NCBI GenBank assembly: GCA_910575245.1
Contig: CAJTEN010000017.1
Span: 1 to 64,000, forward strand
Source: Clostridia bacterium
GTDB taxonomy: Bacteria > Bacillota > Clostridia > Lachnospirales > Lachnospiraceae
DNA length: 64,000 nt
Direction of reading: 5' to 3'
Shown: in pieces, positions 1-8,994 of the stretch
Layout: each line of letters begins with the position of its first letter
How positions within the stretch are numbered: position 1 is the first letter of the stretch
Program-made: the position numbers and the translations under genes
The notes under the pieces: model-generated
What the model saw: the letters and a program-made list of their open reading frames with translations, nothing else
Database searches by the model: none
Told to the model about the DNA's origin: nothing

Positions 1-97
1 CTTCATTATATCATTGGAGGTTTTTATTTTGGTACTCTAGGCAACGCTACGGCTTATTCCATTCTCCCCATCTCAGATGGGGGATTAAAATACTTTT
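1..97. other. window edge, no gene seen
   Basis: No coding region is supported here. The only structure is a short perfect stem at 66-82 (CCCCATCT / AGATGGGG). It lies just past the stop codon of the minus-strand acyltransferase gene but lacks a U-tract on that strand, so it is not a convincing terminator. Confidence 0.5.
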
Positions 98-1399
98 TCA
101 TTTATAGAGTTCTTCCGTGGCCAGACGTGTCTTCGCCACAATATCCCCGCTGTTTTGTGGGAAACAGTAGTACTGCGCTCTGGCATCGCCGATGCTGATA
201 ACATCACCGATCTCATACCAGTAGAAATCCGAATACAGGCTGTAGGATGCCGTCGGTTCCTGTGTATATTCCAGTTGCCCTTCACATCCGGCCAGACGAA
301 ATCCTTCTCCGGAATGAATAAGCAATCCTTCCCCCACCTGATAAATACAGTCAGTATTGACCATCATGTAAATCGTAACCGGAACTTCCAGTCTGTAAGT
401 TCCTGCTACCAGTTCCTGCCTGACACATTCCCGCTCCCATCGATACCAGTCCGGGATATGAGTAAATTTAATTTCACCATCTTCTCCCGCTTCCTTCACT
501 CTCCGGTTTGCGCCGCATATTTCCTCATCACTTACATCCTGCAGATATCCGTACTCCGTCAATTCATATGCCTTGCCGCAGTGTCTGCAGGTGATCCTTG
601 TGCCCTGCCCCAGCATCTGTCCCTCTTCTTTACACCGAGGACACTTATACAGCATTCTGTTAAGCCCGTCCGCACGGAAGAGTTCCTTCACTCTGATCCT
701 GTTCTCCTGCTGCCAGCGGAAATAGTCAAAAGTGAACTTCTCCTGCAGAATATCATTCAGCTCCTGGGGCGACTTCTTCGCAATATCCTCCGGCGAGAGC
801 AGATATTCCACCTCCGCAGACACCCGCACCTTTCTCAGCTGCAGATTATTATACAGGGGATCTCTGGCAAAAGCTCCATTAGTCCGTATCATGACTACCG
901 GAACCTTGAGCAGCTTGAGACATTTGCCCAGGCTGTCCGGCAGAGGTGTCTGAGTCCCATCGAAGCTGTAGCTTGCCTCCGGAAACATCAGAATGGAACT
1001 CTTCAATTCCCGGACCACATAGACCATATCCCGCACCAATGTCACATCCATCATAAACTTTCTGGTGGGAATACAGCCGATCAGCCTCATAAGCCATTTC
1101 TTCCCCACAAACCCGTCTGATGTACAGATAACATGAAAAGGCCTGGTAACCATCAATCTGGAGGCAATCTTGAGATCAATAAAACTGGAATGATTCATCA
1201 ATACCAGACACGGTTCATCCTTTCCCAGCTTCTCCAACCCAATCGTGCGGTACGTAAATCTGGTCACCCAGAGATCCCAGATTGACAGGATAAGCAGAAT
1301 AATCCGAAACAGCAGGCGCTGCCTGACCGGCTTCTCATGTATCGGAACCGGGAGCGCCAGCACCTCCTCATAACCCATCTTCGCGGTCTTTATCTTCAT
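98..1399 (-). CDS. 1-acyl-glycerol-3-phosphate acyltransferase family protein with zinc ribbon
   Basis: This is a PlsC-type lysophospholipid acyltransferase, expected to transfer an acyl chain to a phospholipid precursor at the inner membrane face. The catalytic HX4D motif is visible as NHSSFID at residues 69-75. A hydrophobic segment lies at about 30-48, and FPEASYSF at 139-146 fits the PEG-type block III. After the acyltransferase domain a zinc ribbon follows (CPRC at 253-256, CRHC at 271-274) and then about 160 residues I do not recognise. I chose the start with GGGGGAG a few bases upstream; an in-frame ATG at 1450 has a weaker AGGA. The added zinc ribbon is unusual for PlsC, so the substrate is uncertain. 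Confidence 0.85.
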   Translation of the reverse strand: MKIKTAKMGYEEVLALPVPIHEKPVRQRLLFRIILLILSIWDLWVTRFTYRTIGLEKLGKDEPCLVLMNHSSFIDLKIASRLMVTRPFHVICTSDGFVGKKWLMRLIGCIPTRKFMMDVTLVRDMVYVVRELKSSILMFPEASYSFDGTQTPLPDSLGKCLKLLKVPVVMIRTNGAFARDPLYNNLQLRKVRVSAEVEYLLSPEDIAKKSPQELNDILQEKFTFDYFRWQQENRIRVKELFRADGLNRMLYKCPRCKEEGQMLGQGTRITCRHCGKAYELTEYGYLQDVSDEEICGANRRVKEAGEDGEIKFTHIPDWYRWERECVRQELVAGTYRLEVPVTIYMMVNTDCIYQVGEGLLIHSGEGFRLAGCEGQLEYTQEPTASYSLYSDFYWYEIGDVISIGDARAQYYCFPQNSGDIVAKTRLATEELYK

Positions 1400-1518
1400 C
1401 TGTACTCCCCCATTATTCCCAACGCTGCCATTGGCCATCTGTATGTTCATCTGTCCTGTACAACATCTATATCTGTTTCATGATAAAATATGCTTCATTT
1501 ACTGTTAAAGATATCTTT

Positions 1519-1619
1519 ATAGTAAACGACATAACAAATTTCTGTTTCCGTCTCCTGCCAAAGCCATATACGGAAGCTTTTGCAGAGCCGAAAACGAAAT
1601 TTTTAATGTCGTTAACTAT
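1519..1619. repeat. 101-bp imperfect palindrome
   Basis: Two arms of about 45 bases are near-perfect inverted copies of each other, beginning ATAGTAAACGACAT and ending ATGTCGTTAACTAT, around a short centre. The element sits alone between the 3' end of pdxT and the acyltransferase gene, and accounts for most of a 310-base gap (1400-1710) with no gene. It could be a small non-autonomous mobile repeat or a large transcript-end hairpin; no protein-coding content is seen. Confidence 0.75.
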
Positions 1620-1710
1620 AGTATACTATATACCTTTCAATGCCGCAATTAATAATCTCTTCCAAAACACTTCTGAGCATTCTTTAATCCCGCGTTCTGC
1701 ATGTCAGAAC

Positions 1711-2274
1711 CTAACATAAATCCAGGAACATCCCATGCATTCGGTCATCCGCATCCAGTTCCGGATGGAATGCAGTCCCGATCTGATTTCCGTACCGCAC
1801 TGCCACAATCTTATCATCCACACTGGCCAGTATCTCCACACCGGGCCTGGTTGATTCTATATAAGGTGCACGGATAAACGTCATCGGCACACTGCCAATT
1901 CCCGCCACCGTTTCCACGGTATGAAAACTTCCCAGCTGTCTTCCATAGGCATTCCTGCACACCCGTACCGGAAGGGTTCTGAAATATGCACGCCTTTCAT
2001 CATTGCTGATCTGTTCTGCCAGCAGAATCAGCCCGGCGCATGTGCCAAGCACAGGAAGCCCCTGTGCTATCTTATCTCTCAGCGGTCCGAACATATGAAG
2101 ATCACGCAGCATTTTTCCCTGCACAGTGCTCTCTCCTCCCGGCAGAATCAGTCCATCAAAGTGCTGCTCCACATCTGCACGTTGTCTCAGTTCCACACAA
2201 TCTGCTCCCAATGCTCTGATTCTGGCAATATGCTCCGCGAAGGCACCCTGCACTGCCAAGACCGCTATTTTCAT
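1711..2274 (-). CDS. pdxT: pyridoxal 5'-phosphate synthase glutaminase subunit
   Basis: PdxT hydrolyses glutamine and passes ammonia to PdxS for ribose-5-phosphate-dependent synthesis of pyridoxal 5'-phosphate. The 187-residue protein has the usual length for this class I glutaminase. The GGEST motif is at 46-50, the nucleophile is Cys79 in GTCAG, and the His/Glu pair is H170/E172 in FHPEL near the C-terminus. It lies about 90 bases downstream of pdxS in the same direction, so the two form the usual pdxST pair, encoding subunits of one complex. Confidence 0.96.
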   Translation of the reverse strand: MKIAVLAVQGAFAEHIARIRALGADCVELRQRADVEQHFDGLILPGGESTVQGKMLRDLHMFGPLRDKIAQGLPVLGTCAGLILLAEQISNDERRAYFRTLPVRVCRNAYGRQLGSFHTVETVAGIGSVPMTFIRAPYIESTRPGVEILASVDDKIVAVRYGNQIGTAFHPELDADDRMHGMFLDLC

Positions 2275-2363
2275 TTGCCTGTACCTCCTTTTCCCACATT
2301 GTCATTTATCTAACACTTCCCTTTTACACACATGACGCTTATGTCCGCTTTTTACAGACACCG

Positions 2364-3239
2364 CTATTTTCCTCTTTCCGCCATAAGCAGTTCTATCTCC
2401 TGCTCGTTAATGCCCACCATGGCTTCTCCCAGATCCTCGGAAAGTTCCGCGATCAGCCTGCTGTCCTGATAATTCGTCACCGCCTGCACGATCGCTTCTG
2501 CCCGCTTCTGCGGATTGCCTGACTTAAAGATACCGGATCCTACAAAAACCCCTTCTGCTCCAAGCTGCATCATCAGTGCTGCATCCGCTGGTGTCGCCAC
2601 ACCGCCTGCCGCAAAGTTCACTACCGGCAGTCTGCCGTTCTCATGTACATAAGCAACCAATTCATAGGGAACTGCAAGCTGCTTCGCTTCTTCGAAAAGC
2701 TCATCCTCCCTCATGGATATCACTTTGCTGATCCCGCTGTTCATCTTACGCATATGACGCACCGCCTGTACTACGTCTCCGGTTCCCGGCTCTCCCTTCG
2801 TCCGAATCATGGAAGCTCCCTCATTGATCCTTCTAAGAGCCTCGCCCAGATCCTTTGCACCACACACGAAGGGAACCTTAAACTGCCTTTTATTAATATG
2901 ATGAATATCGTCCGCCGGAGATAAAACCTCACTCTCATCGATATAGTCTATCTCGATAGCTTCCAGGATCTGCGCTTCCACGAAATGCCCGATACGGCAT
3001 TTCGCCATCACCGGGATAGACACTGCCTCCTGGATTCCTTTGATCATCTTCGGATCACTCATTCTCGACACACCGCCTGCCGCCCGGATATCCGCCGGAA
3101 TCCTCTCCAGAGCCATGACTGCGCATGCCCCCGCTTCTTCCGCAATCTTCGCCTGTTGTGGTGTGGTGACATCCATAATAACGCCGCCTTTTAACATCTG
3201 TGCCAGCTGTTTGTTTAATGTATACCTTTCTTCACTCAT
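2364..3239 (-). CDS. pdxS: pyridoxal 5'-phosphate synthase synthase subunit
   Basis: PdxS is the TIM-barrel synthase that condenses ribose 5-phosphate, glyceraldehyde 3-phosphate and ammonia into pyridoxal 5'-phosphate. Family active-site residues are visible: Asp23 (IMDVT), the Schiff-base lysine Lys80 in MAKCRIGH, and Lys148 in IRTKGE. The start has AGGAGG five bases upstream; an in-frame ATG six codons earlier lacks such a site. It is first in the pdxS-pdxT pair. Length (291 aa) is normal. Confidence 0.97.
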   Translation of the reverse strand: MSEERYTLNKQLAQMLKGGVIMDVTTPQQAKIAEEAGACAVMALERIPADIRAAGGVSRMSDPKMIKGIQEAVSIPVMAKCRIGHFVEAQILEAIEIDYIDESEVLSPADDIHHINKRQFKVPFVCGAKDLGEALRRINEGASMIRTKGEPGTGDVVQAVRHMRKMNSGISKVISMREDELFEEAKQLAVPYELVAYVHENGRLPVVNFAAGGVATPADAALMMQLGAEGVFVGSGIFKSGNPQKRAEAIVQAVTNYQDSRLIAELSEDLGEAMVGINEQEIELLMAERGK

Positions 3240-3315
3240 ACTAACCTCCTGATTCACTCTTTAAATATGCCTTTATCATAGCACAATATGGTATTTTCAG
3301 AATATCCAGTTCTTA

Positions 3316-3344
3316 ATTTTTTAACCATACCAGTCTTGTGTCAA
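3316..3344 (-). promoter_or_regulatory. possible pdxS promoter
   Basis: On the minus strand a perfect TTGACA (3339-3344) is followed after 17 bases by AAAAAT (3316-3321), about 75 bases before the pdxS start. The -35 is good and the -10 is weak (4 of 6). No other convincing sigma-A site was seen in the gap between pdxS and fprA. The rest of that gap (3345-3570) shows no gene. Confidence 0.35.
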
Positions 3345-3570
3345 ATTTTTCCCAATCAGCCTGGCATCAAATTCCACACAAAAAAAACTCTCCCCGGGCA
3401 AACGAATAGTCCTCCGGCAGAGCTGCCTGAAGCTTATAGCTTCCTTCCAACGCGCCATCCACGGGAACTTATCTTCCGTCAAGCCAAATGATTTAGATAT
3501 CGCATAATCTTCCCACCGCAGGCACGGAATACTTCATCAACTATTAATAGAAAGTACACTGAAAAATCCA

Positions 3571-3598
3571 TTGATTTTTTCCTCACATCGCATATAAT
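3571..3598 (+). promoter_or_regulatory. fprA promoter
   Basis: TTGATT at 3571-3576 and a perfect TATAAT at 3593-3598 are separated by 16 bases, a good sigma-A match. It lies 58 bases before the start codon of the only confident plus-strand gene in the window. Confidence 0.7.
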
Positions 3599-3655
3599 AG
3601 AAACTACGGAATACATAATACATCAATATAAATCAGTATAAAGGAGTCTATAGCA

Positions 3656-4813
3656 ATGGATATTACGAAAGACATTCAATACGCAGGCGTTAATGACCAC
3701 AAGGTAGATCTCTTCGAAGGCCAGTACAAGGTTGCAAACGGCATGGCATACAATTCCTATGTCATTCTGGACGAGAAGACCGCCGTTATGGATACGGTGG
3801 ATGCCGCCTTCCTGGAAGAATGGATGCAGAATCTGAAGAGAATTCTGGGAACACGCACCCCTGACTATCTGGTGGTACAGCATATGGAGCCTGACCACTC
3901 TGCCAATATCGCTGCCTTTGTTGAGGAATATCCGGAGACTGTTATTATTTCCTCCGCTCAGGCATTCAATATGATGCGGCAGTTCTTCGGCACAGATTAT
4001 GCCGACAGGCGCCTGGTTGTCAAAGACGGAGATTCCCTCTCCCTGGGTACCCATACCCTGCAGTTTATCTCCGCGCCGATGGTACACTGGCCGGAAGTAA
4101 CCGTCACCTATGACAGCTATGATAAAGTACTTTTCTCCGCAGACGGATTCGGTAAATTCGGCGCACTGGATGTGGAGGAAGACTGGGCCTGCGAAGCGCG
4201 CCGCTACTATTTCGGCATTGTCGGCAAATTCGGCATGCAGGTCCAGAACCTGCTTAAGAAAGCCGCCGCACTGGACATCCGGATGATCTGTCCCCTGCAC
4301 GGCCCTGTTTTAAAAGATAATCTGGCATATTATATCGGCTTATACCAGACCTGGTCCTCTTATGACATAGAATCAGAGGGCATCATGATCGCCTACACCT
4401 CTGTCTACGGCAACACAAAGGCTGCTGCAAAGCTGCTTGCCGACAAGCTGGCCGAGAAAGGCTGCCCGAAGGTAGTCGTAGCCGACCTGGCCCGGGAAGA
4501 TATGTCGGAATGCGTGGAAGATGCATTCCGCTATGGCAAACTGGTTCTTGCCACCACCACTTACAATACGGATATATTTCCTTCCATGCGGGAATTCATC
4601 AATGAACTGATTGGACATAATTACCAGAACCGCACGGTCGCGCTTATGGAGAACGGCTCCTGGGCGCCCCTGGCTGCCAAAGCCATGCGGACGAAGCTGG
4701 AAGGCTGTAAGAATATCACCTTTACGGAAAACACGGTGCAGATCCGTTCCGCACTGAACACAGACAGTATCGCACAGATCGAGGCTCTGGCAGAAGAACT
4801 CTGTAAGAACTGA
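3656..4813 (+). CDS. fprA: FprA family A-type flavodiiron protein
   Basis: Flavodiiron proteins reduce oxygen to water or nitric oxide to nitrous oxide in the cytoplasm of anaerobes, as a protection system. The N-terminal beta-lactamase-like domain carries the diiron ligand motif HMEPDH at 76-81, and a flavodoxin domain starts near residue 242 (AYTSVYGNTK, FMN phosphate loop). There is no C-terminal rubredoxin, so this is class A. The 385-residue length is normal. The gene stands alone, with its own promoter and terminator, on the opposite strand from its neighbours. Oxygen versus NO preference cannot be told from sequence. Confidence 0.95.
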   Translation: MDITKDIQYAGVNDHKVDLFEGQYKVANGMAYNSYVILDEKTAVMDTVDAAFLEEWMQNLKRILGTRTPDYLVVQHMEPDHSANIAAFVEEYPETVIISSAQAFNMMRQFFGTDYADRRLVVKDGDSLSLGTHTLQFISAPMVHWPEVTVTYDSYDKVLFSADGFGKFGALDVEEDWACEARRYYFGIVGKFGMQVQNLLKKAAALDIRMICPLHGPVLKDNLAYYIGLYQTWSSYDIESEGIMIAYTSVYGNTKAAAKLLADKLAEKGCPKVVVADLAREDMSECVEDAFRYGKLVLATTTYNTDIFPSMREFINELIGHNYQNRTVALMENGSWAPLAAKAMRTKLEGCKNITFTENTVQIRSALNTDSIAQIEALAEELCKN

Positions 4814-4853
4814 CCGGCTGTGTGAATCGGATTTGAGCCTTGAAAGTTTCGTA

Positions 4854-4905
4854 GAAACAGCCTGTTATCTCACATTCTGATAACAGGCTGTTTCTCTTCT
4901 TTTGA
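4854..4905 (+). terminator. fprA terminator
   Basis: A perfect 16-bp stem (4854-4869 with 4879-4894, 9-base loop) ends about 40 bases after the fprA stop and is followed by a T-rich tail (TCTTCTTTT). The HAD gene converges from the right, so the hairpin may also serve it, although the minus-strand side has no good U-run. Confidence 0.85.
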
Positions 4906-4947
4906 TCACATGATATGAAAGACACTCTTCTTGTATTCCTGTCACAT

Positions 4948-5553
4948 CTACGCATCCACACCCAATTGCCTGAGTTTGGCAATTGCCTGTTTCTGGTCAT
5001 GAAAATGGATCGTATGAATACCGAACTTCTCCGCGCCTTCAAGATTAACCGGCGTATCATCCATGAAAACACATTCCTCCGGCTTCAAACCATAACGGTC
5101 TATCAGCAGCTGATAGATCTCCGGCATCGGCTTGATTACCTTCTCCTGATAGGAAAGAATACCGCCGTCCATATAAGGGATAAAATCCAGCGCATGGGCA
5201 CAGTCTGTCTCCGCTTTTTCTGAGAAATTGGACAAATACAGTACCCGGTAGCCTTTTCCTTTCAGCTCCTGAAGCCAGGGGATCGCATAGTCGTTACGCT
5301 TCACCATCGCACCAAGATCCCGTAATACTTTGAGGATATCCTGTTCGATCTCCGGATCCGATTCCACGAAAGCCTGCACGATCTCCTCCGTGGTCATGAC
5401 ACCTCTGTCATATTCATTCCACACCGGATTTTTCACGGTTGCTTTCGCAATACGCTCCACCATTTCCTCATCATATCCAAAACTTTCATAGTGCTCTTTC
5501 CAGCTGAAATCAGCCAGCACATTTCCGATATCGAATATAATTGTTGTAATCAT
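4948..5553 (-). CDS. HAD superfamily hydrolase (YihX-like phosphatase type)
   Basis: This is a small cytoplasmic HAD phosphatase. Motif I is FDIGNVLADF with nucleophile Asp8. The position of the second aspartate is Gly10, the DxGNV form seen in the YihX/sugar-phosphate phosphatase and epoxide-hydrolase-N-like group. Motif IV is visible as FMDDTPVN at about 163-170. The chosen ATG has GGAGAGG upstream; a Met 12 codons earlier lacks a comparable site. It is transcribed convergently to fprA and 117 bases downstream of the LysR gene. The substrate is unknown; a small sugar phosphate or nucleotide is likely from the family. Confidence 0.85.
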   Translation of the reverse strand: MITTIIFDIGNVLADFSWKEHYESFGYDEEMVERIAKATVKNPVWNEYDRGVMTTEEIVQAFVESDPEIEQDILKVLRDLGAMVKRNDYAIPWLQELKGKGYRVLYLSNFSEKAETDCAHALDFIPYMDGGILSYQEKVIKPMPEIYQLLIDRYGLKPEECVFMDDTPVNLEGAEKFGIHTIHFHDQKQAIAKLRQLGVDA

Positions 5554-5670
5554 CTTCTTATCCTCTCCTGTATACAATATGAATTTCATGGTAACAATTC
5601 AGCCCAGGACTTTGCATTTACCCACAGCGGCACATTTCTGTGCAGCTATGTCCCGAAAACGCATCTGTTC

Positions 5671-6564
5671 TCACAATCCCCTCATCTCCTGCAGCAGCGC
5701 CAGCATATTCCTTGCCGCTGCAGACAACGGATTTCTCGGATTCGTCGCCACACAGATGTGCCGTTTGGGAATAATCCTGTTAAACCGCAGTTCGAACAGC
5801 CTGCCGTCCTCCAGATATTCTCTCGCAAAATCCCGGACAACACACCCTACTCCCAGATTACGCAGCGCAAACTGAACAATCATGTCACTGGTAGCCAGCT
5901 CGAACTCCGGACCGAGCATCACATTATTGTGCCGCAGGAAGGCGTCCATATAGCTTCTGGCACTGGTAAGGCCCTCCAGGCAGATAATCGGCATTTTCTC
6001 CAATTCCTGCAGATCCAGCATACGGTTCTTATACTGGATAAACTTCCGGCCCGCCACGAATACATCTTCTATCTCCCGCACTATAGTTGTCTCAAGCCCG
6101 TTTCTATTCTCAAAGGGTGTACTGACCACCCCAAAGTCAATCTTGCCCTCCTGCAGACTGCCCAGTGTCTCCGGCGTTGGGGCATTGCTGACAACAACCT
6201 TGATCTTAGGGTATTTCTCATGAAACTGCTCAAGATAAGGAAGCAGATAGAATTGCAGCGTCATGTCACTGGCGCCGATATGGATCTCTCCCAGCTCCAG
6301 GTTTAACATCTGTTCTAATTTCTGCTCCCCCAGTGCGATCTGCTCACAGCCTTTCGCCACATAACCGTAGAGCAGCTCTCCTTCCGCCGTCAGCCGTACC
6401 CCTTTGGACGCTCTGGTAAAAAGCTTCACTGAGAGCGCCGCTTCCAGCTGTTTCACAGACTGGCTGACTGCGGGCTGTGAAATATTCAGCTCCCCGGCCG
6501 CCACAGTCAGACTGCCCGCTCTGGCAGCATGGTAAAACACTTTGTAGTATTCCAGATTATTCAC
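5671..6564 (-). CDS. LysR family transcriptional regulator
   Basis: The N-terminal winged helix-turn-helix is clear (residues about 16-45, with LNISQPAVSQSVKQLE), followed by a periplasmic-binding-fold effector domain to residue 297. I place the start at a GTG with AGGA just upstream, 17 bases after the end of the upstream SDR gene; a longer reading to 6711 would overlap that gene by 131 bases and lacks LysR similarity. The close spacing suggests it is co-transcribed with the SDR gene and may regulate it. The ligand is unknown. Confidence 0.9.
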   Translation of the reverse strand: MNNLEYYKVFYHAARAGSLTVAAGELNISQPAVSQSVKQLEAALSVKLFTRASKGVRLTAEGELLYGYVAKGCEQIALGEQKLEQMLNLELGEIHIGASDMTLQFYLLPYLEQFHEKYPKIKVVVSNAPTPETLGSLQEGKIDFGVVSTPFENRNGLETTIVREIEDVFVAGRKFIQYKNRMLDLQELEKMPIICLEGLTSARSYMDAFLRHNNVMLGPEFELATSDMIVQFALRNLGVGCVVRDFAREYLEDGRLFELRFNRIIPKRHICVATNPRNPLSAAARNMLALLQEMRGL

Positions 6565-6580
6565 TGTTCCTGTAACTCCG

Positions 6581-7327
6581 TCACACTCTGGCAAGCCCAT
6601 CCACATGAAGCACTTCTCCGCTGATATAAGATGCCATATCAGACGCCAGGAAGACGAAGGCATTGGCAATATCCTCCGGCTGTCCCATACGGCGCAGCGG
6701 AATCTGGGCAATCATCGGTTCAATCACTTCCTTAGGTACAGAGCGCATCATATCCGTGTAGGTAATACCGGGCGCTACCGCGTTCACCCTTACCCCCTTC
6801 GGTCCCAATTCTCTAGCCAAAGAAAGCGTGAAGCCATTAACGGCGAACTTGGATGTGGGATATGCAATTCCCGATGGCTGCCCATACTGGCTCACCATGG
6901 AAGAAGTATTCAGGATAACACCGCTTCCTGCAGCAGTCATATACTCGCTGGCCGCCCTGGAACAGTTATAGACACCTTTTACATTCAGGTCCATGACCTT
7001 CTCAAACTTCTCCTCCGTGTAGTCTGCGAAAGGAGTACTCTCCGATACACCTGCATTGTTGACTAATATATCTATCCGTCCGTATTTTTCCGCAACCGCA
7101 TCAAAGGCCGCTTTGACAGCACCGAAATCAGACAGGTCCGGCCAGATTCCTTCCACAACTGCATCCGGATATAACTCCTTCAGCTTGCCGAGCGCCGTAT
7201 CCGCAGTTTCCTGGCGGCTGGCACAGAGCACCACTTTAGCTCCCTCTTTGATAAATGCCTCAACAGTCGCAAAGCCGATTCCTCTGCTTCCTCCGGTTAC
7301 GATGGCGATTTTGTTTTCCAATAACAT
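6581..7327 (-). CDS. short-chain dehydrogenase/reductase (SDR), FabG-like
   Basis: A classical SDR of 248 residues. The cofactor motif TGGSRGIG is at 11-18, NNAG at 90-93, and the catalytic Asn-Ser-Tyr-Lys set is N115, S142/S143, Y156 and K160 (YPTSK). The C-terminal VDGL is typical. The start has AAAGGAGG seven bases upstream. Substrate cannot be read from sequence: FabG (3-oxoacyl-ACP reductase), sugar or hydroxysteroid dehydrogenases all share these motifs. No fatty-acid synthesis genes lie nearby and a LysR regulator follows, so a catabolic or detoxifying role is more likely than FabG. Confidence 0.88.
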   Translation of the reverse strand: MLLENKIAIVTGGSRGIGFATVEAFIKEGAKVVLCASRQETADTALGKLKELYPDAVVEGIWPDLSDFGAVKAAFDAVAEKYGRIDILVNNAGVSESTPFADYTEEKFEKVMDLNVKGVYNCSRAASEYMTAAGSGVILNTSSMVSQYGQPSGIAYPTSKFAVNGFTLSLARELGPKGVRVNAVAPGITYTDMMRSVPKEVIEPMIAQIPLRRMGQPEDIANAFVFLASDMASYISGEVLHVDGLARV

Positions 7328-7420
7328 AAGATCTACCTCCTTTAAGTCTTTGCCATAGTATACCATAAAACATCCGCCGCTACACAGAGGTTTTTCAGAA
7401 TGTCAGTACTGCCCCACAAT

Positions 7421-8716
7421 CTACGCCTGTTTTAAAGGACTCTTCCTGTAAATGATATCCTGTCTGCCCGGTCCGTTTGAGACCATCGTAATGGGATAGC
7501 CAATCTGTTCCTCTATAAATTCCACATATTTCCGGCAGTTCTCAGGCAGCTCCTCATACTTCTGGATCCCCCGGATATCACACTTCCATCCCGGCAGTGT
7601 CTTAAGAACCGGTTTTGCCTTCTCCAGTTTACAGGTAACCGGGAATTCCGTGGTCACCTCACCGTCCACCTCATAGCCGACGCATACCGGAATCTCATCC
7701 AGATACCCCAGCACATCCAGCACCGTAAACGCCACGTCTGTAGTACCTTGCAGACGGCAGCCATACTTAGACGCCACGCAGTCGAACCATCCCATACGTC
7801 TTGGACGGCCTGTAGTCGCACCGAACTCTCCTCCGTCTCCGCCGCGGCGTCTCAGTTCATCTGCCTCATCCCCGAAAATCTCCGATACGAAAGCACCCGC
7901 TCCCACTGCGGAAGAATACGCCTTGCACACCGTGATAATCTCCTTGATCTCATGAGGCGGAAGACCCGCACCGATGGCACCGAAAGCAGCCAGCGTGGAG
8001 GAAGAAGTCACCATAGGGTAAATCCCATGATCGGGATCTTTCAAGGTTCCCAGCTGTCCTTCCAGAAGAATCGTCTTTCCCTCCTTCAAGGCCTGGTCCA
8101 GATAAGCGGATACGTCACACACATAAGGCTCTACCAGTTCTTTATACTCATGCAGTGTCTCTAACAGTTCTTCCGGTTTTATCACCGGCTTGTGATATAA
8201 ATGTTCCAGAATAACGTTTTTCGTCTCGCAGACACGTGTCACCTTCTCCTGCAAAAGCGCCTCATCAAATAGTTCACTCACCTGAAATCCGATTTTCGCA
8301 TATTTATCCGAATAAAAAGGTGCAATACCCGATTTCGTGGAGCCAAAGGACTTACCGCCAAGTCTCTCCTCCTCATACTGGTCGAACAGAATATGATAGG
8401 GCATGACCATCTGACACCTGTTGGACACCAGAATCTTCGGCATGGGTACCTTCCTGTCTGTGATCGACTTGATCTCATTCATCAGAATCGGAATATTCAA
8501 TGCCACACCATTGCCGATCACGCTCGTCGTATGTCCATAGAAAACGCCGGATGGCAATGTGTGAAGCGCAAATTTTCCATAATTATTCACAATCGTATGT
8601 CCTGCATTGGCGCCGCCCTGAAAACGGACGATAATATCTGCCTTTTCGGCCAGCATATCCGTTATTTTGCCCTTGCCTTCATCTCCCCAGTTAGCACCTA
8701 CTACTGCCTTTACCAT
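7421..8716 (-). CDS. purA: adenylosuccinate synthetase
   Basis: PurA converts IMP and aspartate, with GTP, into adenylosuccinate, the first committed step to AMP. The N-terminal phosphate-binding signature GDEGKGK is at 11-17 with catalytic Asp12, and the GGANAGHT block follows at about 37-44. Length (431 aa) is normal. It is monocistronic as far as can be seen, with its own promoter and a roughly 200-nt leader containing a strong hairpin. No other purine genes are nearby. Confidence 0.97.
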   Translation of the reverse strand: MVKAVVGANWGDEGKGKITDMLAEKADIIVRFQGGANAGHTIVNNYGKFALHTLPSGVFYGHTTSVIGNGVALNIPILMNEIKSITDRKVPMPKILVSNRCQMVMPYHILFDQYEEERLGGKSFGSTKSGIAPFYSDKYAKIGFQVSELFDEALLQEKVTRVCETKNVILEHLYHKPVIKPEELLETLHEYKELVEPYVCDVSAYLDQALKEGKTILLEGQLGTLKDPDHGIYPMVTSSSTLAAFGAIGAGLPPHEIKEIITVCKAYSSAVGAGAFVSEIFGDEADELRRRGGDGGEFGATTGRPRRMGWFDCVASKYGCRLQGTTDVAFTVLDVLGYLDEIPVCVGYEVDGEVTTEFPVTCKLEKAKPVLKTLPGWKCDIRGIQKYEELPENCRKYVEFIEEQIGYPITMVSNGPGRQDIIYRKSPLKQA

Positions 8717-8812
8717 TGTAATTCCTCCTTTTCATTTCCTGCCAAAATCAACTGCCGCAGCAGCCTGTGTCTGCAAAGCCGCACAACTGTACTGCAGCAG
8801 CTCCCTGCAAAA

Positions 8813-8848
8813 GGAAACAGACGGTCTGTAAAAAAACCCGTCTGTTCC
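8813..8848 (-). promoter_or_regulatory. hairpin in purA leader
   Basis: GGAACAGACGG pairs with CCGTCTGTTTCC (one bulge) around a T-rich loop in the 5' leader of purA, roughly midway between the promoter and start codon. It is not followed by a U-tract, so it is not a simple terminator. It does not match a purine riboswitch that I can recognise. Confidence 0.5.
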
Positions 8849-8919
8849 GTACTTATGCCCCTGTCTGCTTCCATACAAACAATCCGTGGTTGCCATAGGT
8901 TTTCCCTTTGTACCTGATG

Positions 8920-8948
8920 ATTATATCTCACACAGCACCATAAGTAAA
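8920..8948 (-). promoter_or_regulatory. purA promoter
   Basis: On the minus strand TTTACT (8943-8948) and a perfect TATAAT (8920-8925) are separated by 17 bases. This gives a leader of about 200 nt before the purA start. The ArsR gene upstream ends at 8995, so purA is probably an independent unit. Confidence 0.6.
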
Positions 8949-8994
8949 ATCAATATTTATTATATATGATATAATTACAATTAATGATATACTT

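Noticed and set aside
155..1120. Long open frame on the plus strand opposite the acyltransferase gene
   Set aside because: It is the antisense shadow of a gene with clear PlsC motifs, and its translation (His/Pro/Leu-rich) has no recognisable domain.
3288..3491. Plus-strand 67-codon frame between pdxS and fprA
   Set aside because: No ribosome-binding site, no recognisable domain, and it crosses the likely pdxS promoter.
5671..6711. Longer LysR protein starting at 6711
   Set aside because: The extra 49 residues overlap the SDR gene and show no HTH similarity; a GTG with AGGA at 6564 gives the normal length.
6581..7327. Assigning the SDR gene as fabG
   Set aside because: Motifs are shared by all classical SDRs, and there are no fatty-acid synthesis genes nearby.
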